Assembly (NCBI GenBank): GCA_032622095.1
Contig: CP136061.1
Coordinates: forward strand, 3,844,001 to 3,908,000
DNA length: 64,000 bases
DNA from: Siphonodentalium dalli
Taxonomy: Eukaryota; Mollusca; Scaphopoda; Gadilida; Siphonodentaliidae
Direction of reading: 5' to 3'
This document shows, piece by piece, positions 61,401 to 64,000 of this stretch. The notes under the pieces are model-generated. The model did no database searches. It was given only the letters and a program-made list of their open reading frames with translations, and was not told where the DNA came from. How positions within the stretch are numbered: position 1 is the stretch's first letter; every line of letters begins with the position of its first letter. Both the position numbers and the translations under genes were made by a program.

Positions 61401-62736
61401 AATGAATATTCTTATTGCGCTTAAGTGCAATAAGAGCTAATTGTGCTTAAGTGCAATTACAAATCTTCCTTATTGCGCTTAATCATATTACATAAACATT
61501 ACATAAATTCAAATGGTGCAGTACATAGTACAATGGGTGGAGTTTATCGGTGACTTGGTGACGGTCCACATGTAGACCAAATCGGATTCTACTATTTGAA
61601 GAGGGGTGATCTCATGAGGGGGATATTAATTGCGCTTGATGTAATTTCGCTTAAGTGCAATAAGGAATGTCTTTATTCGCTTAAGTGCAATAAGGTATGT
61701 CTTTTTTCGCTTTTGAATAGCAGTTGAATTGCGCTTAAGCGCAATTGAATTATGATAGTTTTTAATTGCGCTTAAGCGCAATTGCTGCCCATGCACATAA
61801 TGCGAGCGCAATTGTATTTCATTTGTGTACAACTAATTGCGCTTTATCACACTTCTGTGCGATAAACTGAAAACAGCTGGAAATTTGTGGGTGTGTAAGT
61901 TTGTTAGAGTATACCATGTAAGCAGGTAGATCATCGTTGTTGTCAACTTATCTTGTCTTATCATTGTGGGTTCAAATAAACCACGCCCCATTAAAAGACG
62001 CACCGAAATAATAGTAATTCATTATCGTTTTCCGCCTTTGACTTGAAAAGAAAACAAATGCTCTCCATGATTATTTACATGCTGTAGAAAAGAACCTTTG
62101 TTTTTCTTTCTGAGTCAACAATGTATTTATCGCCATATTTTGATCCCCAAAACGCGATAAAGGCAAGTAAGCAATTTCTAGCTTTTATTGTAGGCATTTT
62201 ATAACTATATGAATTATTTTACATCCTCGTCTATATGAGATAACATTGGCCTAACAATATTTACCTGACATTGGTGTAAGCCAGTGCATTCTCGTATATA
62301 TGCGAGGCTCCCCATGGGAGACTCGCATATATAAGAGAATGCACTGGCACATGATATTTAATGCTGCACCAGCGCATCTCCCGTCATTACAGTATTAATT
62401 GGAGGAATTTTAACACTATGAATCACGTGTACTTACATTTAATTTTATAATGTACATTCCTTTGGCGGTTCCACCAGAAGTCCCCAGTTCGAGAGCATGT
62501 AGCGTGGTTCCGTACAAGTAACAGACCCTGGTCTTTACATCGAACGTACTTCCAACGCAATTACTATGATATAGACACAGTTTGTAGCACCGAAGGATGT
62601 TCGGCGCCGATATATTCAGAAAAGGTGTACCAACAGGTGTGATATCCTTGACAATTTCAGGGTATTTGCTTCCACATAGGTTTCCACGGACACACAGAAC
62701 AAAGATTGTGAGTAGCAGTACCCGTGCGCAATCCAT
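5097..62736 (-). CDS. Six-exon gene for a secreted PAN/Apple-like protein with a mollusc-type C-terminal module (join of exons)
   Basis: Join on the minus strand: 62736-62437, 29405-29303, 28449-28289, 15685-15519, 7996-7815, 5149-5097; 966 bases, 321 residues plus TGA. Seen directly: each piece is open, is richer in GC than its surroundings, and is bounded by GT donors and AG acceptors. Intron phases agree at every junction (0, 1, 0, 2, 1). Introns are about 33.0, 0.85, 12.6, 7.5 and 2.7 kb. Residues 1-23 look like a signal peptide, 24-100 a PAN/Apple-like domain, and about 130-321 an aromatic- and cysteine-rich module (AWNN, YRSRVVNDW, SWF, SWSDL, PQFLYS, GRADWF). I recall that module from uncharacterised secreted molluscan proteins but could not search. 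A role in extracellular recognition or adhesion is only inference from PAN. An extra phase-0 exon in the 33-kb intron cannot be excluded. RNA reads would settle the model. Confidence 0.75.
5160..5833. other. Intron 5, unique part
   Basis: AT-rich, no frame, repeat or RNA gene that I can support. Confidence 0.4.
5834..6223. mobile_element. piggyBac-like MITE, 390 bp, TTAA target duplication
   Basis: Termini CCCTTTACCCAACA and its complement TGTTGGGTAAAGGG, flanked on both sides by TTAA (5830-5833, 6224-6227). Inside are two long palindromes (about 5980-6055 and 6131-6197) built from one arm, CAATGCATTCTCTTATATAT GCGAG, separated by an AT-rich spacer. No coding capacity. TTAA duplication and CCC ends are hallmarks of piggyBac. 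Same family at 34122-34513 and 34889-36600. Confidence 0.85.
6228..7034. other. Intron 5, unique part
   Basis: No supported feature. Short frames on both strands (6301-6498, 6518-6736) lack recognisable domains. Confidence 0.4.
7039..7499. mobile_element. TTAA-flanked MITE, 461 bp, second family
   Basis: Perfect terminal inverted repeats AGGCCCACTTAATTTTCGA, flanked by TTAA at 7035-7038 and 7500-7503. Holds an internal hairpin (7260-7298). A 99-codon frame runs on the minus strand but has no recognised domain. Non-autonomous, piggyBac-like by target site. Confidence 0.85.
7260..7298. repeat. Perfect 15-bp hairpin inside the MITE
   Basis: GGGGAATAACTCTAT, a 9-base loop, then the exact complement. 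Probably part of the MITE's own symmetry. Confidence 0.8.
7504..7814. other. Start of intron 5
   Basis: No supported feature beyond the exon 5 donor at 7814. Confidence 0.4.
7815..7996 (-). CDS. Exon 5: cysteine-rich part of the C-terminal module
   Basis: 182 bases: one base completing a codon (phase 2), 60 codons, then one base before donor GTGAGT (first base 7814), phase 1. Acceptor ATCATTTCAG. The peptide contains TATLPRDFY, CSCDCDPNWIMV and HPQFLYS. The acceptor and the first 34 coding bases are the unit that has been amplified about 72 times just upstream (7963-11914), so the functional exon is the terminal unit of a satellite. Two cysteine clusters suggest disulphides in a secreted protein. 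Confidence 0.8.
7963..11914 (-). repeat. 55-bp satellite made of the exon 5 splice acceptor and exon start, about 72 units
   Basis: Each unit, read on the minus strand, holds 21 intron-like bases (AGACTAATATAATCATTACAG, given as 20 plus G; branch-like CTAAT, then AG) and 34 bases matching the start of exon 5 (CATACGGCTACACTACCGCG, then TGATTTCTAC). The array abuts exon 5, whose acceptor is the terminal unit and differs by about one base over the 21 intron bases. A few 60-61-bp units keep extra exon bases (ACATAG) and may be the older form. Dimer patterns occur (8711-8935). The far end is degenerate and butts against the retrotransposon. Confidence 0.9.
11915..13930 (-). pseudogene. Decayed non-LTR retrotransposon: PHD finger, endonuclease, partial reverse transcriptase
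   Basis: Reading 13930 down to 11915 there is, in order: a PHD-type zinc finger (YPCGFC, ICCDEC, WYH near 13850-13755) with an in-frame stop; an APE-like endonuclease (GDLNCPSINWE near 13455-13419, GISDHNIV near 13263-13242); the linker before RT (PWINHPVKHMLRKK, YNRAK near 13105-13035); and RT start (LPLDW, HISLTSVPYKILEHI near 12171-12118, motif A VAILDFSKAFDTMPHH near 11972-11926). Several frameshifts and stops separate these. RT motifs after A, including the YxDD box, are lost at the satellite junction. The order and motifs fit the Jockey/CR1 group; PHD-bearing members are common in lophotrochozoan genomes. Dead element inside intron 4. Confidence 0.85.
12172..12602 (-). repeat. 53-bp tandem array inside the retrotransposon RT region
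   Basis: About eight copies of a 53-bp unit that encodes, on the minus strand, a piece equivalent to SSIYYKGDTHKAENYRP, the segment just before the RT core. It is local amplification of retrotransposon coding sequence; 53 is not a multiple of 3, so it breaks the frame. Confidence 0.9.
13931..14995 (-). other. Probable 5' part of the retrotransposon, unrecognised
   Basis: Base composition matches the adjoining retrotransposon and short minus-strand frames exist (14541-14789), but no zinc knuckle or ORF1 domain can be named. Assigned by position only. Confidence 0.35.
14996..15338. repeat. Dispersed repeat, about 340 bp, copy 1
   Basis: Matches 37195-37547 in direct orientation, sharing AACACTCC, GAGAATAATCTTGCTCAAAG, CCCGAATCGAGAAGT and GAACAAGTCCATAATATGTC-like words. 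It adjoins the 5' side of the retrotransposon, so it may be its 5' UTR or a separate non-autonomous element. No coding potential seen. Confidence 0.75.
15519..15685 (-). CDS. Exon 4: central part of the C-terminal module
   Basis: 167 bases: acceptor CCTAG before 15685, in phase 0, then 55 codons and two bases, ending at a consensus donor GTAAGT (first base 15518), phase 2. An alternative AG four bases further in would be out of phase with exon 3. The peptide contains AIVLYTG, IVAWLLFDT, RMSWF and STSWSDLPRD, which continue the pattern begun in exon 3. No internal stop. Next to it in intron 4 lies a dispersed repeat (14996-15338) and then a decayed retrotransposon. Confidence 0.8.
15900..16090. 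repeat. Degenerate GTTGGGTTA / AACCCAAC repeats
   Basis: Several inverted and direct copies of AACCCAACGTTTAGT-like words on both strands within 190 bp. It runs into the direct duplication that starts at 16035. Confidence 0.6.
16035..16445. repeat. Local direct duplication, copy 1
   Basis: About 410 bp nearly identical to 16689-17100, both starting near GTAACCAAACGTTAGG / GTAGCCAAACGTTAGG and ending at CTCTCCCTCC before a CT microsatellite. Very few differences, so recent. Confidence 0.9.
16431..16475. repeat. (CT)n microsatellite
   Basis: Near-pure CT run at the end of duplication copy 1. Confidence 0.95.
16476..16640 (-). mobile_element. SINE-like dispersed element, copy 1
   Basis: Read on the minus strand it shares GACGTCATAAC, GACGGGACCC, CGAAATA, AATCGGTGCAGAAA and GAC GGCTA-like words with 28095-28240, and both end in a short simple repeat (GA or CA). 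This suggests a retroposed element with a microsatellite tail. Family not named. Confidence 0.65.
16689..17100. repeat. Local direct duplication, copy 2
   Basis: Partner of 16035-16445, about 240 bp further on. The intervening DNA includes the SINE-like element. Confidence 0.9.
17083..17128. repeat. (CT)n microsatellite
   Basis: CT run at the end of duplication copy 2, with CC and AT interruptions. Confidence 0.95.
17286..17405 (-). pseudogene. Helitron helicase fragment
   Basis: Minus-strand translation gives TSILAPKNVDVEQVDANLLD then LIPGDVHILSISIDTTPD, which matches the conserved segment of Helitron helicases with ILAPKN...VN...LLPG...YLS.D. Directly adjacent to the Rep-derived fragment, so the long region between Rep and this motif has been deleted. 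Confidence 0.8.
17400..17650 (-). pseudogene. Helitron Rep fragment with the HUH motif
   Basis: Minus strand encodes NIEWQKRCLAHAHLLVCLK, then DLIISAELPD and MIHRPC. This is the two-histidine (HUH) nuclease block of the Helitron Rep domain, normally QKRGLPHAH. Both histidines remain. Continues the coding order from 18124-19470, with about 110 residues and a MITE between. Confidence 0.85.
17690..18035. repeat. AT-rich degenerate array (AAAGAATGTAAGAAAAATGATAAAA-like)
   Basis: Ten or so loose copies of a 25-35-bp motif. The same motif occurs once in the spacer of the MITEs at 5.8 and 34.2 kb, so this is an expanded MITE interior. Confidence 0.75.
18036..18119. mobile_element. Palindrome-type MITE end inserted in the Helitron
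   Basis: Contains CCAATGCATTCTCTTATATA and TGCGAGG, then CTCCCGTCATGAAAGGG before TTAA at 18120-18123. Same end as 62275-62397. With 17690-18035 it probably forms one element splitting the Helitron gene; its left end is not identified. Confidence 0.65.
18124..19470 (-). pseudogene. Helitron replicase N-terminal region, frameshifted
   Basis: Minus strand, 19470 down to 18124: arginine-rich repeats (RARESSDDADHRL), then CKALKF, GLCCSSGKVKLP, NICKYNSCCQMT, RIGSLCPLDSSEP, WQIYFM, TLTRISETHRSYDALQYGYH, YIVDMYAKVESERLLYI and LRVDNYAHIRDAV. These match in order the Helitron-like N-terminal domain that precedes the Rep nuclease. Frame changes near 18.4 and 18.85 kb and stops make it a pseudogene. 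It is cut at 18123 by the TTAA end of a MITE. Confidence 0.9.
19500..20190 (+). repeat. Dispersed repeat, inverted partner of 27060-27770
   Basis: Its complement shares long stretches with 27060-27770: ATATGATAATTTTTCAGAAT-like, CCGTTATCAC, TATATCCACCAA, CCTTGACCTTT, GCATAATGG and GTATATGGTCTGA words in the same order. Roughly 75% similar by eye. No transposase motif seen. Confidence 0.75.
20191..21280. other. Intron 3, no recognised feature
   Basis: AT-rich with one C-rich patch at 20640-20690. Overlapping minus-strand frames there have no domain I recognise. Confidence 0.4.
21281..21346 (+). CDS. Possible signal-peptide exon beside the 37-bp array
   Basis: Plus strand ATG followed by 22 codons, MKLSTRITALWFPVCIYIAI then TS, ending before GTAACT as a possible donor in phase 0. 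Basic start, hydrophobic core and small residues resemble a signal peptide. It lies in intron 3 of the minus-strand gene and its end is the seed of the tandem array that follows. No downstream exon was found, so this may be chance. Confidence 0.25.
21307..21525. repeat. 55-bp tandem units, parent of the 37-bp array
   Basis: Four units that alternate between CCCCGTCTGC and CCCCGTCTTC, so they duplicated as a dimer. The first unit is continuous with the unique sequence on the left. Deleting 18 bp (around TGTGGTTCCCCGTCT) gives the 37-bp unit. Confidence 0.9.
21526..23714. repeat. 37-bp satellite, about 59 essentially identical units
   Basis: Unit CAGTTTATATCGCCATCACA followed by TCTGTAACTGGCTGAAC. 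I see no variant among the units, unlike all other arrays here, so it is very young or strongly homogenised. True length may be misassembled. Confidence 0.95.
23745..23970. repeat. Direct repeat, copy 1
   Basis: Shares GCGATCAGTG, TAATG.CATACT, AGTACGTAGCGCTG, GCATCCTCG and GTGAGAGTTTA with 25030-25165. A short piece (AACTGCTAATTTCTGAAGT) also recurs at 24209-24250. Confidence 0.75.
24250..25020. other. GC-richer segment of unknown nature
   Basis: Contains inverted words GACCGACC / CCGGTCGG, a G9 run at 24711-24719 and short plus-strand frames (24230-24433, 24771-25030) without domains. Might be a 5' UTR of a mobile element; not assigned. Confidence 0.3.
25030..25165. repeat. Direct repeat, copy 2
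   Basis: Partner of 23745-23970. The 1-kb interval between them is GC-richer and differently composed, as if inserted between or carried with the two copies. Confidence 0.75.
25495..25640. repeat. Two-copy tandem repeat with GACGGACGGAC motif
   Basis: Two units of about 65 bp, each holding TGTGAT.TGTAGGGTGTGCTAA and ACGGACGACAAGCCATGGCA. (GGAC)n motifs are typical of 3' tails of molluscan dispersed repeats; that link is from memory. Confidence 0.7.
25641..27059. other. Intron 3, no recognised gene
   Basis: Only loose clusters of TTTGGCAAA-like words (26210-26280, 26690-26760) that also occur at 3535-3600; perhaps an old MITE family, not delimited. Confidence 0.35.
27060..27770 (-). repeat. 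Dispersed repeat, inverted partner of 19500-20190
   Basis: Second copy of the same family. A 103-codon minus-strand frame (27501-27190) has no recognisable domain and is not conserved as a frame in the other copy. Confidence 0.75.
28095..28240 (+). mobile_element. SINE-like dispersed element, copy 2
   Basis: About 80% similar by eye to the complement of 16476-16640, followed by CACACA/GAGAGATA and an AT-rich end. Lies in intron 3 just downstream of exon 3. Confidence 0.65.
28289..28449 (-). CDS. Exon 3: start of the C-terminal module
   Basis: 161 bases: two bases completing a codon (phase 1), then 53 codons, ending phase 0 before GTAAGC (first base 28288). The acceptor is TTTCAAG with a modest pyrimidine tract. 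The encoded segment carries ELVFGVYRETG, HVLNAWNN, CTGPRC and YRSRVVNDW. Clearly richer in GC than the flanking intron. Fits the family pattern of an aromatic strand, an AW motif, a cysteine pair and a DW motif, which I know from molluscan proteins by memory only. A 23-bp tandem array lies just upstream in intron 2. Confidence 0.75.
28535..29065. repeat. 23-bp minisatellite in intron 2, about 22 units
   Basis: Unit TGCATGGTTCCCTATTCTGC GAG, with CTGTAAG, TATGTAAG and TATGTGAG variants. Fills more than half of the short intron between exons 2 and 3. Frames across it are repeat artefacts. Confidence 0.95.
29225..29290. repeat. Short dispersed motif, copy 1
   Basis: CTCACTCA.GCATA.TTTTCGGTATCCACTCAA, also at 49730-49775. 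Confidence 0.6.
29303..29405 (-). CDS. Exon 2 of the PAN-domain gene
   Basis: 103 bases, 34 codons plus one base. The acceptor is strong: a long pyrimidine tract followed by CACCAG, cut after 29406. It opens in phase 0, as exon 1 requires, and ends in phase 1 at the weaker donor GTAATA (first base 29302). The peptide includes DVRLCGDDS and KPGGYTCSSKGS, a linker with two cysteines before the C-terminal module. The upstream stop-free stretch that also contains this exon has low-complexity content and is intron. Least distinctive of the exons; it rests mainly on splice sites and phase. Confidence 0.65.
29535..29636. repeat. 19-20-bp tandem repeat (GCGGTAAATAGTTGCAGTTC)
   Basis: Five imperfect units just inside intron 1, upstream of exon 2. 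Confidence 0.85.
30380..30645 (+). mobile_element. SINE-like or retroposon tail, unclassified
   Basis: Ends with GACGGCTGGACGGACACACG, then CTATGTCCC...GGGGCATAA. This arrangement, a GGAC-rich tail followed by a CCC/GGG hairpin, recalls dispersed repeats common in bivalve and gastropod genomes; recalled, not searched. Left boundary is a guess. Confidence 0.45.
32424..32442. repeat. Poly-C run
   Basis: Nineteen C in a row. Confidence 0.95.
32752..32766. repeat. Poly-C run
   Basis: About fifteen C in a row. Confidence 0.95.
34122..34513. mobile_element. piggyBac-like MITE, inverted copy, TTAG target duplication
   Basis: Same 390-bp family as 5834-6223 but in the opposite orientation, with both palindromes. 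Ends CCCTTTACCCAACA and TGTTGGGTAAAGGG. Flanks are TTAG on both sides (34118-34121, 34514-34517), not TTAA. Confidence 0.85.
35003..36417. mobile_element. Nested Harbinger-like element, 1415 bp, TCA target duplication
   Basis: Terminal inverted repeats of about 42 bp with one mismatch, starting GGCCCGTTCCAAACGACGGA, flanked by TCA (35000-35002 and 36418-36420). Further direct and inverted copies of the TIR lie inside (35180-35222, 36295-36395), as do GACGCATCAC words. A 3-bp target duplication and GGC start fit PIF/Harbinger, though TCA is not its usual TWA. No transposase frame; the middle is a tandem array. Confidence 0.8.
35455..36010. repeat. 60-62-bp tandem array inside the nested element
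   Basis: About nine degenerate units with TTTATAATAATTCATATATA, CCGGTATT and AGGGGTAGGGGTGGTAGCC. Confidence 0.9.
36605..37194. other. Intron 1, no recognised gene
   Basis: A 77-codon minus-strand frame (37080-36847) has two cysteines but no domain I can name. Confidence 0.35.
37195..37547. repeat. Dispersed repeat, about 350 bp, copy 2
   Basis: Second copy of the element at 14996-15338, here without recognisable retrotransposon sequence beside it. Confidence 0.75.
37548..39970. other. Intron 1, no firm feature
   Basis: Two GC-richer patches hold cysteine-containing frames: 38357-38566 minus (CDPNTNCHYLL) and 39484-39687 on either strand. Neither has convincing splice sites on both sides. 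They could be lost or extra exons. Confidence 0.3.
39973..40215. repeat. Direct duplication, copy A, carrying the expanded 21-bp array
   Basis: Homologous to 40795-41040: shared ACACCCATATTTGACAA, TGACAATGAATCCCGAA, TAGATTCATA.AAGAACTA and GCATAATTATTCCA words. Leads straight into the 21-bp array. Confidence 0.8.
40217..40530. repeat. 21-bp minisatellite (GGTAACTGTCAGACTGTAATC), 15 units
   Basis: Units differ at few sites (GG/CC before GTAACT, GTCAG/GCCAG/GTCAT). Open frames exist on both strands because 21 is a multiple of 3. Stated unit: GGTAACTGTCAGACTGTAAT plus C. Confidence 0.95.
40795..41060. repeat. Direct duplication, copy B, with about two 21-bp units
   Basis: Homologous to 39973 onward; the GTAACTG.CAGACTGTAA unit is present only about twice, at 41013-41052. 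Confidence 0.8.
41435..49306. repeat. 33-bp minisatellite, about 238 units
   Basis: Unit, plus strand: CCCACCCCAGTGTCTGTATA then ATACATGATGATA. Main variants are CACACC, CCCATC, TGTATG, ATGAAG, ATAATG, ACACGATG and GACACCC. One unit has 36 bp (near 42975) and three have 32 bp (near 43649, 47970, 48660). On the minus strand no frame of the unit contains a stop, so frames of over 2000 codons appear in all three frames; not genes. Lies wholly within intron 1. Confidence 0.97.
49317..49374. repeat. Two-copy 30-bp repeat at the satellite edge
   Basis: AATTAAAATATTGTAATTTT followed by GGTGGC or AGTGGC, twice. Confidence 0.85.
49537..49548. repeat. Poly-C run
   Basis: About twelve C. Confidence 0.9.
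49730..49775. repeat. Short dispersed motif, copy 2
   Basis: Shares TTTTCGGTATCCACTCAA with 29225-29290 in direct orientation. Probably a fragment of a dispersed element. Confidence 0.6.
49780..50635. other. Intron 1, no recognised gene
   Basis: A 117-codon plus-strand frame (50026-50379) has no domain I recognise. A repeated ACTAAATTATTCACC.GTTGACATGATC word occurs twice at 49855-49936. Confidence 0.4.
50640..51012 (+). other. GC-rich block followed by an AATAAA-containing tail
   Basis: 50640-50870 is unusually GC-rich for the window and open in several frames; 50985-51012 has ACAATAAACTTGATTGTTGA then TTGTTGA, which looks like a polyadenylation signal and a short-repeat tail. This could be the 3' end of a retrotransposed sequence. 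Not identified. Confidence 0.35.
51013..51820. other. Intron 1, no recognised feature
   Basis: AT-rich; repeated TTTTGGT.GAAA and AAATTTC.CAC words at 51230-51430 hint at old degenerate repeats. Confidence 0.35.
51822..51978. repeat. Foldback element, about 155 bp
   Basis: Arms of about 70 bp: GATTAACTGTCATGTGGACA, GTGAGGTAAGTGGTCATAA and GTAAAACCC pair with their complements around GAA. Classic MITE-like hairpin, no target duplication resolved. Confidence 0.9.
51980..53148. other. Intron 1, no recognised gene
   Basis: A GC-richer stretch at 52130-52510 and an AATAAAAGACATTTAAAAG at 52605 look like pieces of a transcribed unit, but no coding frame supports it. Confidence 0.3.
53150..53432. 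repeat. About 68-bp tandem repeat, four units
   Basis: Each unit holds ACTCATCAATTATGCTTTAG, TATAGAAAGG and GAACATTTCCTAAGGGAT; the third unit is the most diverged. Confidence 0.9.
53840..54365. repeat. Degenerate 26-30-bp array (GGGACCATATTTTAATTAACCCTCAT)
   Basis: About 16-18 loose copies, for example GGACCATATTT and TTAATTAACC with CTCATG. Strongly diverged, so old. Confidence 0.85.
54583..54688. repeat. (CT)n microsatellite
   Basis: Interrupted CT run of about 105 bp. Confidence 0.95.
54690..55185. other. Intron 1, no recognised feature
   Basis: AT-rich; nothing supported. Confidence 0.4.
55186..55352. repeat. Foldback element, about 165 bp
   Basis: Arms of about 75 bp share AATAACATGATTT, GGGC.TTATGGTTTATTAA, CGGCCC and GGCTGTTAAT with their complements around GAGACGAAGTCGAGGGACGC. 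Similar hairpins with GGCCC and CTGTTAAT are widespread in marine invertebrate genomes (recalled). Confidence 0.9.
55353..55945. other. Intron 1, no recognised gene
   Basis: Holds a small GGGCGGCGGGCCGATA / TATCGGCCCGCGGCCCGC inverted pair at 55755-55810 and a GGGCGTT word shared with the foldback element; nothing coding. Confidence 0.4.
56142..60714. mobile_element. 4.57-kb TTAA-flanked insertion with degenerate long TIRs
   Basis: Absent from duplication copy A, where the empty site is GAGCTTAAAGGTACTC (TTAA 313-316). Here TTAA lies at 56138-56141 and 60715-60718. Ends pair as inverted repeats over 23 positions with four mismatches; the shared core is GCACGTTTGCCCAA. Further inverted matches at similar depth (GTACCGAGAACTTTTA at about 56380 and 60483; CATGAGAGGAGCC at about 56452 and 60413) indicate TIRs of some 300 bp. 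No frame exceeds 90 codons, so no intact transposase. piggyBac-like by target site; a captured genomic segment is possible. Confidence 0.8.
58208..58220. repeat. Poly-C run
   Basis: About thirteen C inside the 4.57-kb insertion. Confidence 0.9.
61195..61865. repeat. Clusters of the palindrome ATTGCGCTTAAGCGCAAT (copy B)
   Basis: Same repeat as 770-1620, inside duplication copy B. Unit number and several spacers differ (about 150 bp near 1335-1480 of copy A is missing here), so the array has evolved since the duplication. Confidence 0.85.
62275..62397. mobile_element. Palindromic MITE, copy B
   Basis: CCAGTGCATTCTCGTATATA and its near complement around CTCCCCATGGGAG, then CTCCCGTCATTACAGTATTAA. 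Same position in the duplication as 2339-2458, with better arm pairing. Lies just inside intron 1. Confidence 0.7.
62437..62736 (-). CDS. Exon 1: signal peptide and PAN/Apple-like domain
   Basis: Exactly 100 codons from ATG at 62736 to a consensus donor GTAAGT whose first base is 62436, so the intron is phase 0. Residues 1-23 (MDCARVLLLTIFVLCVRGNL and CGS) form a short basic start, a hydrophobic core and a likely cleavage site. Residues 45-80 have the PAN/Apple pattern: C-x3-C, then NC, an aromatic-x-V stretch and CYLY. A TATA-like box lies about 65-72 bases upstream. The start is preferred because the hydrophobic stretch begins at once. Nearly identical to 2499-2822. Confidence 0.85.
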
Positions 62737-62800
62737 CTTCCTTGTGGATCAGTGCACTATGGATGCGCTATGGCCTGTTGTACCTGATTGTCGCATTGAT

Positions 62801-62808
62801 TATATATA
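62801..62808 (-). promoter_or_regulatory. TATA-like box upstream of exon 1
   Basis: TATATATA on the minus strand, 65-72 bases before the exon 1 ATG, at a plausible distance for a short 5' leader. AT-rich DNA gives such boxes by chance, so this is weak. The corresponding segment is absent from the paralogue at 2.8 kb. Confidence 0.35.
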
Positions 62809-62966
62809 CCTGATATATGGCATTCTGTTCTCATGGGAGGCCCGCCGATATATTGCTGTCGCATACTTACCGTATAGTTCATAGATGTGTGAAGTCACCT
62901 CATTTTGGGATTCATGGACGCTCTCTGTTAGATGTATATTTCAGACAACTATATATATATATGACC

Positions 62967-63268
62967 TAGGCAAATGTGGACATAGGTGTCGCATCGAGAG
63001 GGAATTTATGGGACCTACATTATTGGTTAGAATAAACACTTAACTTTCGGGAACCGTATGTTAGATTTGTCAGATAGGCGGAATTTTTTCTCATCGCGTG
63101 GTGGAGGCACCTGCTAACAAAATGGGTCATTCTTTTAAATAAAGCCGACATATTTGATAGAGCATATTCACACCTTTCAAGAAGAGATATTCGTCAAATT
63201 CGTAACCAAAAATGTAGATCTCATAAATACCCTCTCGAGGCGACACCTATGTCCATATTTGACTGGCC
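62967..63268. mobile_element. Small TIR element, about 300 bp, upstream of exon 1
   Basis: Inverted ends share GGACATAGGTGTCGC, CGAGAGGG and ATTTATG (62976-63011 against 63221-63255), with TA on both sides as a possible target duplication. Non-coding. Falls in the 0.8-kb segment missing from copy A. Confidence 0.8.
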
Positions 63269-63819
63269 TATATCGTTAGAAAATGTGCATTGCATATATA
63301 TAGGTGTATAAATAATTGTTTTGAATTTACTAATACAATGTGCATGCATGGGTACGGTCACGTATACAATTTACTTGGATGTTTTACATAAATATATAAG
63401 TGACAACCTTACAAGACTATCTTGATTGTTTTATCCAATGTTGTTGTGAAAAATGTAGATCGTGCCCTAAATATCTACTATGGCATCGTTCAAAACCAAT
63501 AACTGCATGTTGTTTGGTACCCTGACCTGTTCTGACGGGGAACTTTTATAACAATGAACAAACACCATAGGGACTATATGTTTGAGTTGACACTTGTTCA
63601 TTGAAGATCTATTTCAAAGAAGGGGTGCCAGCCCGAGGTTGGATGATCTTTTAGACTTTTGTTACCCGATATCTCAATACATATTTAACTGGTTACCCAG
63701 GAGAAGTTCAATTGTTGTAAGCCAATCACAACAAAATCGATTTAACAAAGTCATCCACATCGTGAACTCTATAGCTACCTTCACCTAACCTTGAAATATA
63801 GTATAAAGTTAGGACACTA

Positions 63820-63961
63820 TGTTGTGTACAGTATGTGGTTTTCTTGTACTCGTCCAGGTTGTGGTGACAAGTCATATTGGACAAGACCCCAGGGTCTAGT
63901 CCAATATGACTTTTCACCACAACCTGGACGAGTACAAGAAAAACACATACTGTACACAACA
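63820..63961. repeat. Long hairpin (foldback element), copy B
   Basis: Two arms of about 69 bp with roughly three mismatches around GACCCCAGGGTC. Homologous to 3072-3234 and upstream of exon 1 in both copies. Confidence 0.9.
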
Positions 63962-64000
63962 TTGTATAATGACATGTTATTATCCATCTGTGTTTATCTA

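Larger units (their letters stand above)
55946..64000. repeat. Diverged segmental duplication, copy B
   Basis: Partner of 112-3270. Homology still holds at the right edge, where the sequence after the hairpin matches 3238-3270, so the duplication continues beyond the window. It is interrupted by a 4.57-kb TTAA-flanked insertion and an 0.8-kb segment containing a small TIR element. Confidence 0.9.

Overview
The window looks like nuclear DNA of an invertebrate animal, most probably a mollusc or related lophotrochozoan. It is AT-rich, dense in repeats, has spliceosomal introns, and carries decayed non-LTR and Helitron elements typical of such genomes. There is no bacterial, organellar, rRNA, tRNA or CRISPR content. 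Almost every open frame is a by-product of tandem repeats; the real coding signal is a few short exons.

Main result: I can assemble one minus-strand gene of six exons (62736-62437, 29405-29303, 28449-28289, 15685-15519, 7996-7815, 5149-5097). All splice sites are GT/AG, the phases at the five junctions agree (0,1,0,2,1), no exon has an internal stop, and the last exon ends in TGA. It predicts a 321-residue secreted protein: signal peptide, PAN/Apple-like domain, then an aromatic-rich C-terminal module that I recall from uncharacterised secreted molluscan proteins. Its 966 coding bases spread over 57.6 kb, and its introns hold nearly all the satellites and transposons of the window. A second first exon (2822-2499), inside a diverged direct duplication (112-3270 against 55946-64000), begins a downstream paralogue that runs off the left edge.

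Layout. 1-3.3 kb: duplication copy A with palindrome-rich repeats, paralogue exon 1 and a hairpin. 3.6-5.1 kb: small tandem arrays, then the last exon. 5.1-7.8 kb: intron 5 with two TTAA-flanked MITEs. 7.8-11.9 kb: exon 5, directly followed by about 72 tandem copies of its own 3' splice site (55-bp unit). 11.9-15 kb: decayed PHD-endonuclease-RT retrotransposon. 15.5 kb: exon 4. 16-19.5 kb: local duplication and a broken Helitron. 21.3-23.7 kb: very uniform 37-bp array. 28.3-29.4 kb: exons 3 and 2 around a 23-bp array. 34.1-36.6 kb: two more MITEs, one with a nested Harbinger-like element. 40.2 kb: 21-bp array. 41.4-49.3 kb: about 238 copies of a 33-bp minisatellite, whose huge minus-strand frames are chance. 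51.8-55.4 kb: foldback hairpins and degenerate arrays. 55.9-64 kb: duplication copy B with a 4.57-kb TTAA-flanked insertion, exon 1 and a TATA-like promoter.

Most interesting: tandem amplification of a splice acceptor beside the exon it came from, and a possible parallel case in which the 37-bp array grew from a signal-peptide exon and its splice donor.
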